The notes under the pieces: model-generated
The model's input: the letters and a program-made list of their open reading frames with translations, nothing else
Databases searched by the model: none
Told to the model about the DNA's origin: nothing
In this document: one piece after another, positions 1-8,045 of the stretch
Layout: each line of letters starts with the position of its first letter
Position numbering within the stretch: position 1 is the stretch's first letter
Source: JANQEU01 sp965601455
GTDB taxonomy: Bacteria > Bacteroidota > Bacteroidia > Cytophagales > Cyclobacteriaceae
DNA length: 64,000 bases
Assembly (NCBI GenBank): GCA_965601455.1
Contig: OZ271831.1
Coordinates: forward strand, 1,674,001-1,738,000
Reading direction: 5' to 3'
Translations under genes and position numbers: made by a program

Positions 1-1
1 C

Positions 2-1432
2 AAGGACGATAGAGTGGCCTATAAGTCTATCGGAAAGGATAAGGAGTTTACCAAGCTTCTGAATGATATTGAGACGGCTTCACTTTTGGGTAAAGATGAT
101 GCTACACGACAGGCATTTTTGATAAACGCATACAATCTGTTAGTGTTGAAAGGTGTAGTCGACGCATATCCATTGCAATCGGTATTGGACATCAATGGCT
201 TTTTTGATGCCAAAAAGTATACGGTGGCTGGTGAGGAGATGACGCTTAATGATCTGGAGAAAAAGGAATTATTACGAACCTATGAAGACCCTCGTTTTCA
301 TTTTGTACTGGTTTGTGGGGCCATCGGTTGTCCGCCAATCACTCCCTTTGCATACACACCTGAGAGGCTGGAAGAGCAATTAGAAGCTCAGACGAAGAAG
401 GCCCTAAATGATCCGGTTTTCATCAAGGTCAACGATGAAGAAAAAGAGGTGAAGCTCTCCCAGATTTTCGAGTGGTATACCAACGACTTTGGAGGTTCGA
501 AATTAAAAGCTTTACAATATATAAACAGGTACCGGATAGATCCTATCCCCGAATCCTATAGGATAGGTTACTATTCTTACGACTGGAATTTGAATACTAT
601 TGCAAGTGCTGTTGACGTTGCCCCATCTACTGGTGGCAACGGGACAGCGAACAACTCAATTCGTTATGTAGTCTCCGCTACTATACCCGCAGGCACTACG
701 GAGACCAAAATCTTCAATAATCTTTATTCACAGGTATTGGAAAATGAAGACGGTGCCGAAGACCGCTCTACTTTTTTTACCTCATTCATTACTTCGCTTT
801 ACGCCATAAATTACCGCTTTATGGCAGGTATTGAAGCACGTTATCGTTCGGTACTCAACTCTCCCAATCCTTCTACTCCTTTTTCCGTTTTTGGCGGTGG
901 GGACTCTCAACAGTTTAGACATGGGGTGACCACAATAGGTCCTAAAATCCGCTGGGCTCCCGTACCCAAATGGGGAAATTTTTCTATTCAAAGTGCTTTT
1001 TGGATACCGCTAGGAGGTGAACTGGAAGGAAGTAGTGAACAACCTTGGGTGGATTGGAATAATGCGACCTGGTGGACCCAGGTATTCAATGATTTTACTC
1101 TAGGAAGTAACTTTTCATTATTCACTGAAATTGATTTTTTAATAGAAGATATCGGAGGAGCGGACGATGCACTAAACCGAATTTCGACTCCTGCTACGGT
1201 CATACTTAGTTTCTTCCCTAATCCAGCTACCACCCTGTATGCCCTAAATGGTTTTTCACCTTTTTGGTCACCCGACTTAGATTACTTCTACCAATCCGGC
1301 TTGGGAGCAAAGTACTTGTTCAATCGCAATTTTGAATTGGAAGTACTCTACACCTATTTCACCAACTCCTTTCTTCAGGATAATAATGGAAGAGCCTCAA
1401 CCATTAACTTTGGAGTGAGATTTAACAGGTAA
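2..1432 (+). CDS. DUF547 domain fused to outer-membrane beta-barrel (5'-partial)
   Basis: The reading frame is open to the left edge with no start signal, so the true start lies outside the window. The first ~175 visible residues match DUF547: a helical start, then 'FHFVLVCGAIGCPPI', whose CxxxxCPP element is typical of the family, then 'FEWYTNDFGG'. DUF547 has no firmly known activity. After a Ser/Gly/Asn-rich linker, about 280 residues alternate polar and aromatic/hydrophobic positions and end in an aromatic-rich strand ('INFGVRFNR'), as in outer-membrane barrels. The fusion suggests a periplasmic domain tethered to the outer membrane. It is followed after 3 nt by an Omp85 gene, probably in one operon. 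The domain call is solid; the role is unknown. Confidence 0.8.
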   Translation, partial: KDDRVAYKSIGKDKEFTKLLNDIETASLLGKDDATRQAFLINAYNLLVLKGVVDAYPLQSVLDINGFFDAKKYTVAGEEMTLNDLEKKELLRTYEDPRFHFVLVCGAIGCPPITPFAYTPERLEEQLEAQTKKALNDPVFIKVNDEEKEVKLSQIFEWYTNDFGGSKLKALQYINRYRIDPIPESYRIGYYSYDWNLNTIASAVDVAPSTGGNGTANNSIRYVVSATIPAGTTETKIFNNLYSQVLENEDGAEDRSTFFTSFITSLYAINYRFMAGIEARYRSVLNSPNPSTPFSVFGGGDSQQFRHGVTTIGPKIRWAPVPKWGNFSIQSAFWIPLGGELEGSSEQPWVDWNNATWWTQVFNDFTLGSNFSLFTEIDFLIEDIGGADDALNRISTPATVILSFFPNPATTLYALNGFSPFWSPDLDYFYQSGLGAKYLFNRNFELEVLYTYFTNSFLQDNNGRASTINFGVRFNR

Positions 1433-1435
1433 CCT

Positions 1436-2731
1436 GTGTTCACTTCGTTTTCCACAAAATTTCTAAAAACATTCATTTACATCTTTTGCTCGTTGACAGC
1501 AATAGAGGGCTTTAGCCAGTTAACTGTACAACAGATTGACTGGAAAGGGCTGGAAAGAACAAAGGCAAGCCATCTTTTTCGTTTCGTTGAGCTTCAAACC
1601 GGAGATAACTACGATCCTTCCTTGATGTTGGAGGACGAGCAGCAGATAAGGAATCTTCCTTCCATTCTCAATGTAACCGGCCAGGTAGACAGCACCTCAC
1701 AAGGAGTCAGGATCACATATGAAGTAGAGGAGGCGATCACTTTCTTTCCTATCGTAAACTTCGGAGGACTAAGAGATAATGTATGGGTTCAGCTGGGTGC
1801 CACTGAACAGAATATGCTAGGTAAGGGCATTCAAACCACTGCGTTTTACCAGAATAATGATAATCGCCATAATGGACAATTTCATCTTCGAAACCCATAT
1901 CTAAGAGGTAGCAGGTGGGGTGCCAGTTTTGGTTTAACAAATTGGGCATCTGTTGAGCCTCTTTTCTTTGAAGGCGGCAACACAGTTTACTATTTATACG
2001 ATAATCGTGCTGTATCATCATCCATCATAAGGGAGATGAAGAGAAACCATTTTGTGGAATTAGGTGCCAGCTATTTTGTGGAATCCTATAAAAAACACGA
2101 CAGACACGAAGGGGAAATTACTCCAGGACCTAATTCCGCCAGGCTACCCAAAATGCTTTATAAGTTTAGTCATTCACTCGATAAGAGAAACTATCATTAT
2201 TACGTGATTACTGGTTGGAACCTGACACAGCATGTTCAGTTTGTTCAGAATCTAACGAAGGATGACCCTTTGTTTTGGATGAGCTGGACAGACTTTAACT
2301 ACTACTGGAGTGGACCTCACAAAAAATGGTTTAATGTAGCTTCAAGACTGCGATTTGGTTTGGCAGATAACCGGGATTCACCTTTTGCACCTTTTGTTTT
2401 GGATAGTCATGTGAACATACGAGGTGCCGGTAATCGTATTGATCGGGGAACAGGGACTTTTGTTTGGAATGTCGAGTTAAGGCAGACCTTATTTGATCAG
2501 GGGAATTATGCAGCTCAAGGGGTTGCCTTTAGCGATTTCGGCCGTTGGCGGAAACCCGGCGGGGGATTTGATGATCTTTTTTCTGAAAAGACTACCCAAC
2601 ATTTCTATGGTATTGGTCTCCGTCTGATTTACAAAAAGATGCACAATGCCATTTTGCGAGCCGACTATGGATTTAATCAAAAAGACACCAGAAACAATGG
2701 CTGGGTTTTGGGTATCGGTCAATATTTTTAA
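1436..2731 (+). CDS. Small Omp85-superfamily outer-membrane protein (BamA/TamA-like)
   Basis: Starts with GTG three bases after the previous stop. It has a signal peptide (cut near 'EGFSQ'), then one POTRA-like unit (~residues 28-105, beta-alpha-alpha-beta-beta, ending in 'YEVEEA'), then a ~325-residue barrel. The barrel opens with 'FPIVNFGG...NMLGKG', as in Omp85 proteins, and contains 'NIRGAGNR', equivalent to the VRGF/Y motif of loop 6. It ends in Phe. Full BamA has five POTRA units and over 800 residues, so this is a compact relative, perhaps for lipid or protein insertion or export. Coupling to the upstream DUF547-barrel gene suggests a shared envelope task (inference). Confidence 0.8.
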   Translation: MFTSFSTKFLKTFIYIFCSLTAIEGFSQLTVQQIDWKGLERTKASHLFRFVELQTGDNYDPSLMLEDEQQIRNLPSILNVTGQVDSTSQGVRITYEVEEAITFFPIVNFGGLRDNVWVQLGATEQNMLGKGIQTTAFYQNNDNRHNGQFHLRNPYLRGSRWGASFGLTNWASVEPLFFEGGNTVYYLYDNRAVSSSIIREMKRNHFVELGASYFVESYKKHDRHEGEITPGPNSARLPKMLYKFSHSLDKRNYHYYVITGWNLTQHVQFVQNLTKDDPLFWMSWTDFNYYWSGPHKKWFNVASRLRFGLADNRDSPFAPFVLDSHVNIRGAGNRIDRGTGTFVWNVELRQTLFDQGNYAAQGVAFSDFGRWRKPGGGFDDLFSEKTTQHFYGIGLRLIYKKMHNAILRADYGFNQKDTRNNGWVLGIGQYF

Positions 2732-2749
2732 TTGGAATAATAAACTAGC

Positions 2750-3766
2750 ATGAAATACAAACTTCTTGGAAATAGCGGTCTACGGGTCTCAGAAATGGCT
2801 CTTGGGACTATGACATTTGGAACGGATTGGGGTTGGGGAGCCGACAAGTCCGAAAGCAAGAAAATATTTGATTCTTACGCCGGTAGCGGTGGCAATTTCA
2901 TTGATACGGCCAATCGATATACTGAGGGAACTAGTGAGAAATTTGTCGGTGAGTTTATTAAGGAAGACCGGGATCATTTTGTGCTCGCAACCAAGTATAC
3001 CCTTTTTGATAAAGCAGGGGACCCGAATTACGGAGGAAATCATCGAAAGAATATGATGCGTTCGATTGAAGCCAGTCTTAAACGACTCGATACGGAATAT
3101 ATCGATTTGCTATGGCTGCATGCCTGGGATTCTATGACGCCCGTCGAAGAGGTAATGCGCGGTTTACACGATCTCGTCAGTATGGGTAAGGTGCACTACA
3201 TTGGAATTTCCGATACACCTGCCTGGGTAGTTTCTCAGGCGAACACCCTTGCCTCATTCAGGGGCTGGTCACCATTTATTGCTTTGCAGGTGGAGTATAA
3301 TCTCCTTCAACGAGAAGCCGAACGAGACCTGATACCAATGGCAAAATCCCTTGGTTTAGCGCTGACGCCATGGGCACCATTGGCCGGTGGTGCGCTTACA
3401 GGAAAGTACCTAAAGGGAGGTGAGGGGAGAATCACTGAATCGAATAATCGGAGAAGTGAGCAAGCCCTAAGAATGACGGAGGGTGTGGTGGAATTGGCCA
3501 AGCAGTTGGGAATCAGCCCGGCGACTCTCGCAATCAGATGGACGATGCAAAAAGATTTGGTAAGTATACCCCTGGTTGGTGCAAGAACAAATGAGCAAAT
3601 GACCAATAACCTGAAAGTCCTTGACGTTGAAATCCCTGAGGAGATAATGAATAAGCTCGATCAGCTCACTGAGATCGATTTAGGCTTCCCTCACAGTTTC
3701 TTGAGCAAAAAGGAAGTGAAGAATGTAATTTTCGGAGGGACCTACGATCAGATAGAAAGACCCTAA
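2750..3766 (+). CDS. Aldo/keto reductase
   Basis: A cytoplasmic NADPH-dependent oxidoreductase of the AKR superfamily, reducing aldehydes or ketones on a TIM barrel. The catalytic tetrad is visible: Asp and Tyr in 'FIDTANRY', Lys in 'ATKYTLF' and His in 'LLWLHAWD'. The C-terminal cofactor region 'SIPLVGARTNEQ' is present. Length (338 residues) and the 'KYKLLGNSGLRVSEMALGTMTFG' type of N-terminus are usual for the family. The start is ATG, 18 nt after the Omp85 gene, which may be coincidental. The substrate cannot be told. The 3' end faces a minus-strand gene 24 nt away. Confidence 0.93.
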   Translation: MKYKLLGNSGLRVSEMALGTMTFGTDWGWGADKSESKKIFDSYAGSGGNFIDTANRYTEGTSEKFVGEFIKEDRDHFVLATKYTLFDKAGDPNYGGNHRKNMMRSIEASLKRLDTEYIDLLWLHAWDSMTPVEEVMRGLHDLVSMGKVHYIGISDTPAWVVSQANTLASFRGWSPFIALQVEYNLLQREAERDLIPMAKSLGLALTPWAPLAGGALTGKYLKGGEGRITESNNRRSEQALRMTEGVVELAKQLGISPATLAIRWTMQKDLVSIPLVGARTNEQMTNNLKVLDVEIPEEIMNKLDQLTEIDLGFPHSFLSKKEVKNVIFGGTYDQIERP

Positions 3767-3790
3767 GTAAATAAATCGTTTGGTAAGGCT

Positions 3791-4426
3791 TTAATCTTCT
3801 ATGTGCTCTTCTTTTATATCCTTAGACAGTACCTGGGCAAAGTCTACCAATAGCTCCGCGAAGCTTGCTATTTCTTCTACAGCGTTTTCTAAGTAGGTAT
3901 ATTTCGGTTTGAGCTCATTGGTGCCATCCTTGAAGAAATTATCCATACCCTGATCATATTCAGCGGTAACATACTTATCATAAAATTCATTATAATCTTT
4001 GATGTTAGCTAAGAAATTGTTGTGGACAGTGTTAAACCTGGTGACATTTTTAAACGTTTCAATATCAATATCTTGCAAGGCTCCATTTGCTACGAGCGAG
4101 TTTACTATGGGTATTTTCCAATAATCTCCGTAGATATTCATTTTTACCGGTAGCTGTCTAAGTGCTATCAGACTATCTGACTGCTTATCAATATTCCTGA
4201 AGAAGTTGACAAAACTTTCTGAATTTTCTTTTTTACCATCTTCGACGAAGTCGTTAAGCTCTTCGTAAACGGCGGTATAGATTTCTTGCCTCTTAGCCGC
4301 CTGTCTCTTTCTTTCTTGATATTCACTCAACCAAAAAGCCAGGAATACGCCGGCAAATACTACCAAAAAGTCAAAGAAATAGTGGTACAATAGCTTATAT
4401 CGATTTTTGGATTTTTGCTCATTCAT
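3791..4426 (-). CDS. Membrane-anchored hypothetical protein (DUF6090-like architecture)
   Basis: A 211-residue protein with one N-terminal transmembrane helix ('FDFLVVFAGVFLAFWLSEYQ', ~residues 18-37), a basic stretch 'ERKRQAAKRQ', and then a long, mainly helical, charged domain. The pattern of one helix followed by 'ER.RQ' and a soluble alpha domain is common in uncharacterised Bacteroidota proteins of the DUF6090 kind, but assignment by eye is tentative. It starts 28 nt after the stop of the MOSC gene on the same strand, so the two may be co-transcribed. No enzymatic motif is seen and no function is proposed. Confidence 0.7.
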   Translation of the reverse strand: MNEQKSKNRYKLLYHYFFDFLVVFAGVFLAFWLSEYQERKRQAAKRQEIYTAVYEELNDFVEDGKKENSESFVNFFRNIDKQSDSLIALRQLPVKMNIYGDYWKIPIVNSLVANGALQDIDIETFKNVTRFNTVHNNFLANIKDYNEFYDKYVTAEYDQGMDNFFKDGTNELKPKYTYLENAVEEIASFAELLVDFAQVLSKDIKEEHIED

Positions 4427-4454
4427 TTTAACTACTGCTTTTTGATTTGTGTAC

Positions 4455-5096
4455 CTAAGCCTGAGTAATGAACGAGCTCAATAACACTCTCTTCTTGTGA
4501 GGGATCGCTTTGCTTTGGGCAGCAATTTTTAGTAGCTCCTGATCCTTCTTTTTGGCAAAAACAAGATGGAATAATTCCGCAACGGTCATACTTGTTTTCG
4601 GTCTTTCTATTAAAGTGAATTCGTCATTGACGCGAACTGAACCCTCATCAAGTATGCTTAAGTAAGTCCCGCCAAATCCATGTTCAATAAATTGTTTTAG
4701 CACCTTCTGTGTGCCGAATTTATGACCGAACTTATAGCAAGGTTCCCGATACTGAGAAACCTGTACCCGGGCTTCACCCAACTGATAAATGTCTCCCAGG
4801 TAAACCTCCCTTTCATCAAACCCGGATACCGTGAGGTTCTCACCAAACATGCCCCAGCTCCAGTCGAGATCGGGGTAAAGCTCTCTCCAATACGGGTACT
4901 GTTCTGCTGAAAATACATAGCAGGCTTTATAGAAACCGCCGTGGTTTAGCCTGTTGGAGATTTCATCACCTGCCACATCGTTTTTTGTGAGAAAGAGAGG
5001 TTCATTCGTTGGCTTTTTATAGATGCCCGTCGTTTCTTCTTGCCCATTCCAAATGAATGTAGTAGGGGTTCCGATGTTGGTAGAGATTACTTTCAT
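4455..5096 (-). CDS. MOSC domain-containing protein (YiiM-like)
   Basis: MOSC domains bind the molybdenum cofactor; YiiM-type proteins reduce N-hydroxylated compounds. Visible family marks are 'RLNHGGFYKACYVF', 'WSWGMFGENLTVSGFDE', 'VYLGDIYQLGEARVQVSQ' and the conserved Cys in 'REPCYKFGHKF', the presumed cofactor thiolate. A C-terminal helical extension follows 'FTLIERP', as in YiiM. Length (213 residues) is normal. The ATG start begins a good MOSC N-terminus. It lies divergent to the AT-rich cassette at 5.2 kb, with a 137-nt gap between. Substrate and redox partner are unknown. Confidence 0.92.
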   Translation of the reverse strand: MKVISTNIGTPTTFIWNGQEETTGIYKKPTNEPLFLTKNDVAGDEISNRLNHGGFYKACYVFSAEQYPYWRELYPDLDWSWGMFGENLTVSGFDEREVYLGDIYQLGEARVQVSQYREPCYKFGHKFGTQKVLKQFIEHGFGGTYLSILDEGSVRVNDEFTLIERPKTSMTVAELFHLVFAKKKDQELLKIAAQSKAIPHKKRVLLSSFITQA

Positions 5097-5233
5097 TTCT
5101 CAAATGGATACAATACTAAGTTCTTTAGTCACCAAAATAGAACATTTATGTAATCATATTCCAAGTAATAAGTACCTGATTACGGTATAAAGTATTTTTA
5201 ATATCTTTAAATGAAACACTTTAAAAAACTTCT

Positions 5234-6169
5234 GTGAAATTAAAAGAAATAGTATTTGGTATTATCATATCCAGTTTGATTCTTGGGGCAAATTGTTTTG
5301 AGGAAGATGAGGAAATGGATGAGGAAATGGATGACGAAATAACTTTGGATGAATGCGAAGACCTAGGAATTATTGATGATTCTCAAACCACCTTTGAAAG
5401 TGCTCAAATCGATACAACAGTTATAACTTACTCCGTACATCTATCTGATACGATATTGATACCTTTAGATACATTGGTCAATTATGATTCAATTTCTGTT
5501 TCTCAACCTGACTCTATTCTTCTCCTAGATCTTGATTCAGTTTTGAGCAAATCAGAATTTAAGATCGAATCGGTTGAGTTGGAAGAAGTTGATTCAATTA
5601 ATTTTCAATTTCCTGATACAATTTTTGTCTTCGATTCATTCCTTTCCGATTCCTTAGCTCTTGATACAGTGTACTCACAGGAAACCATCAATAATGAAAA
5701 CATTGTGATTTGCATTGATGATGTTGGACAAGATGTGTTGGATAAGATCGAAGGAATTAAAACCTTCCTAGGTAAAGTCGTTGGTTCATGGAGATCCGAG
5801 TCAACTGCTTGTGTGAATGCCGACGGGATATTTGATGTATCCACTAATTATGAATTATTTAGTTTAAGGATTGACTATCGGAGCATTACGACAACCACTC
5901 TTAACTTAAATTATTTTTCGGCCTTTGGCCAACCAATTTTTAATAGATCTGGTACAATCTCAATATCAATTTCAGATACCGATTTTCTATCAAGTAATAT
6001 TGACGCTTTGTTGGATGATTCTCTGGATTTCAGCTTTGAGGATATCAATTCCAGTAGTGAGGAGGAGCTAATCTTCAGTATCCAAGATGGAATTGACTGT
6101 AGTATTGGCAGCCCCGCAGATCGAGTGAAACGACTCGGAAGAGCTAGGTTTAGGACAAGAAGATTTTAA
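5234..6169 (+). CDS. Exported acidic hypothetical protein, possible lipoprotein
   Basis: A GTG start gives a short N-terminus with a hydrophobic segment 'IVFGIIISSLILGANC'; Cys follows it, but Asn at -1 makes the lipobox imperfect. After the Cys is a run of Glu/Asp/Met, then a Ser/Asp-rich beta-like region (~50-160), then a ~120-residue domain starting at 'GKVVGSWRSE' that could be lipocalin-like (weak inference). An 8-codon ORF (ATG at 5211) ends in TGA overlapping the GTG, so it may be a coupled leader or the remnant of an alternative start. The region is visibly AT-rich compared with its flanks. First gene of a three-gene unit with the genes at 6176 and 7428. Not recognised. Confidence 0.65.
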   Translation: MKLKEIVFGIIISSLILGANCFEEDEEMDEEMDDEITLDECEDLGIIDDSQTTFESAQIDTTVITYSVHLSDTILIPLDTLVNYDSISVSQPDSILLLDLDSVLSKSEFKIESVELEEVDSINFQFPDTIFVFDSFLSDSLALDTVYSQETINNENIVICIDDVGQDVLDKIEGIKTFLGKVVGSWRSESTACVNADGIFDVSTNYELFSLRIDYRSITTTTLNLNYFSAFGQPIFNRSGTISISISDTDFLSSNIDALLDDSLDFSFEDINSSSEEELIFSIQDGIDCSIGSPADRVKRLGRARFRTRRF

Positions 6170-6175
6170 TTTGTT

Positions 6176-7435
6176 ATGCTAAAGAGGGTCTTTTTTCTTC
6201 TTATACCAATTCTTGTCCAAGGGCAAGTCAATCAAGTTACCCTGGAGGGTCTTACAGAAGAACAGTTATTGGACACGGCTTATTATGCCAGTGAAAAGAA
6301 TAAAATTGAATTAATTAATTCCCTATCGGAATCAAGGTATATTGGCCGTGTCAAAAATCAAGATTACCACCAAGAATACCTATTTATTCTAGCAGCTTAT
6401 TTCAAGGACTTGTACTACAGCAGCGGTGATACTGCATATTTTTCAAAAAGTAAAGATCTCTTCAAGGCGATGAGAGATTATAAAAATGCTAGTCCTAGAG
6501 ATGAAGCTACAGCATACTACTATTTGGGAGAAATAAATTTTTGGACGGGTAAATATGATAAGGCTTTACAAGACCTGTACAAGGCGGAAATAATTCTAGA
6601 AAGAATTGGATTACTTGATTCAATAAGTGGAATAACAACCAGGTTGTTAACCGCAGAATTGTATTTCGATATAAAGAACTATCAAAAAGCTCTAAAGATC
6701 CTCAAGCCCATAGATCTGACTGAAATTCCGGATGACGAACTAAGTATTTCTTGGGCAATTAATCTTTCAAAATCACTTTTTCAGAATAATGAGATTACTC
6801 TAGCAAACTCGATATTGAATTTCGCCATCAAAAAATGTGAAGAAATTGATTGCAAGAACGATGAATACTTTATGAGATTTCCTATCGATATTAATTTATT
6901 AAAAGCGAAGTATAGTTTGAAAGAAGGTTTATTACAGCAAGCAAGTTCTTACTTGGATGAGATTGATAAATCTTTTTTATTAGGCGAGGAATCTCACAAA
7001 CTTGTCGATTATTATAGTCTCCTGGCAATCTATAATGCTCGAACCGACACACTAAAAGCAAGAATTTACCTAGACTCCGCGATATCGCAGGCTAAAGAAA
7101 GTGATTATCTAAGAGATGTTCTTAGTACTTATGAAACGACCTATCGCACTTCGATTGAGCACGGGATAAGAAAGCCAGAATGGCTACTCGATTCACTTTA
7201 TTTCTTAACAGTTTCTGACCTTAACACAGCATATCGAGCGCAAAATGATATGATTGAGGAAATTGAAGAACGAAAAAGGGAAATTGAAAGGGAAAGACAA
7301 ATCAACCAGATTATATGGATTATTGGAGTGACAGCATTAGTAAGTTTGATAATATTATCTGCAATTATTGTCCATAACAGAAATAAAAAAATACAGAAGC
7401 TACAAACTAGAATAAAGGAGATTCAAAATGATTGA
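6176..7435 (+). CDS. TPR-like periplasmic protein with C-terminal membrane anchor
   Basis: Signal peptide 'MLKRVFFLLIPILVQGQ', then about 330 helical residues with TPR-like features ('AYYYLGEINFWTGKYDKALQDLYKAE', 'NYQKALKIL'). Near the C-terminus is a charged coiled coil ('EEIEERKREIERERQ', ~357-373), a transmembrane helix ('IIWIIGVTALVSLIILSAII', ~377-396) and a short basic cytoplasmic tail. This resembles the sensor half of Bacteroidota TPR histidine kinases or LuxR proteins, but the kinase or DNA-binding half is missing. Starts 6 nt after the previous stop and overlaps the next gene by 8 nt (ATGATTGA), so all three are probably translated together. It may sense envelope signals and relay them to the next gene product. 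Confidence 0.7.
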   Translation: MLKRVFFLLIPILVQGQVNQVTLEGLTEEQLLDTAYYASEKNKIELINSLSESRYIGRVKNQDYHQEYLFILAAYFKDLYYSSGDTAYFSKSKDLFKAMRDYKNASPRDEATAYYYLGEINFWTGKYDKALQDLYKAEIILERIGLLDSISGITTRLLTAELYFDIKNYQKALKILKPIDLTEIPDDELSISWAINLSKSLFQNNEITLANSILNFAIKKCEEIDCKNDEYFMRFPIDINLLKAKYSLKEGLLQQASSYLDEIDKSFLLGEESHKLVDYYSLLAIYNARTDTLKARIYLDSAISQAKESDYLRDVLSTYETTYRTSIEHGIRKPEWLLDSLYFLTVSDLNTAYRAQNDMIEEIEERKREIERERQINQIIWIIGVTALVSLIILSAIIVHNRNKKIQKLQTRIKEIQND

Positions 7436-7991
7436 TCCTAAAACTCTAATTCTGGTATTTGCAATTTTGATAGTTTCATTAACCGTTCTTTTATGGTTTA
7501 TACTAAAATCGTCTAATGTCAAGGAATCTGATCTTTCGTTTAAAGACAATGGCATTGGATCTATACTTGAGGAGTTCTACCGTCTAAGGAACAATCACGC
7601 AAAAATCGCTTTCAACTTTAGTATAATTTCCGCATCTGCCGGTTTTGTTCTTTTTCTCTATGCTGTAATAAGATTTTTGTCAGATAATGACACCTCCGAG
7701 TATAATGCCATGGAAAGTTGGATATCTGTAATAGCGGGAGCAATAACAGAAGTTATAGCAGCACTTTTCTTCAGTATTCAGAAACGAGCAGATAAGGAAT
7801 TACAAAACAACATTGACGGATTAAGAGTACATGCATTACTTAATGAATTTGATCAGAAAATTAAAGTCGAGGATAAATCTCTTAAAGATGAGGTTCGAGA
7901 AGACATTATCAAATCTTTGCTGAGAAAACACCTTCCACCAGATCGCTCAAAGCCTGATTTGGACCTAGAAAACACTCAAAATGGTGACTAA
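7428..7991 (+). CDS. Small membrane protein resembling the TRADD-N-associated membrane domain
   Basis: A 187-residue protein. TM1 is at ~5-26. Then comes 'EEFYRLRNNHAKIAFNFSIISASAGFV', where a YxxxxxNxAxxxFxFSxxxASxGF pattern enters TM2 (~61-84). TM3 (~97-117) carries 'VIAGAITEVIAALFFSIQKRA', followed by 'NNIDGLR'. By memory this order matches the two-helix membrane domain found with TRADD-N domains in predicted bacterial conflict and signalling proteins (Kaur, Burroughs, Iyer and Aravind). Here no TRADD-N domain is attached; instead there is a charged C-terminal tail. The start overlaps the TPR gene stop by 8 nt. Function is inferred to be membrane signalling or effector activity; the family match needs an HMM check. 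Confidence 0.65.
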   Translation: MIDPKTLILVFAILIVSLTVLLWFILKSSNVKESDLSFKDNGIGSILEEFYRLRNNHAKIAFNFSIISASAGFVLFLYAVIRFLSDNDTSEYNAMESWISVIAGAITEVIAALFFSIQKRADKELQNNIDGLRVHALLNEFDQKIKVEDKSLKDEVREDIIKSLLRKHLPPDRSKPDLDLENTQNGD

Positions 7992-8045
7992 ATACAGGAG
8001 ATAGATTTATTCCCCTCGATGAATGGAGGCTATATCCGTATTATC

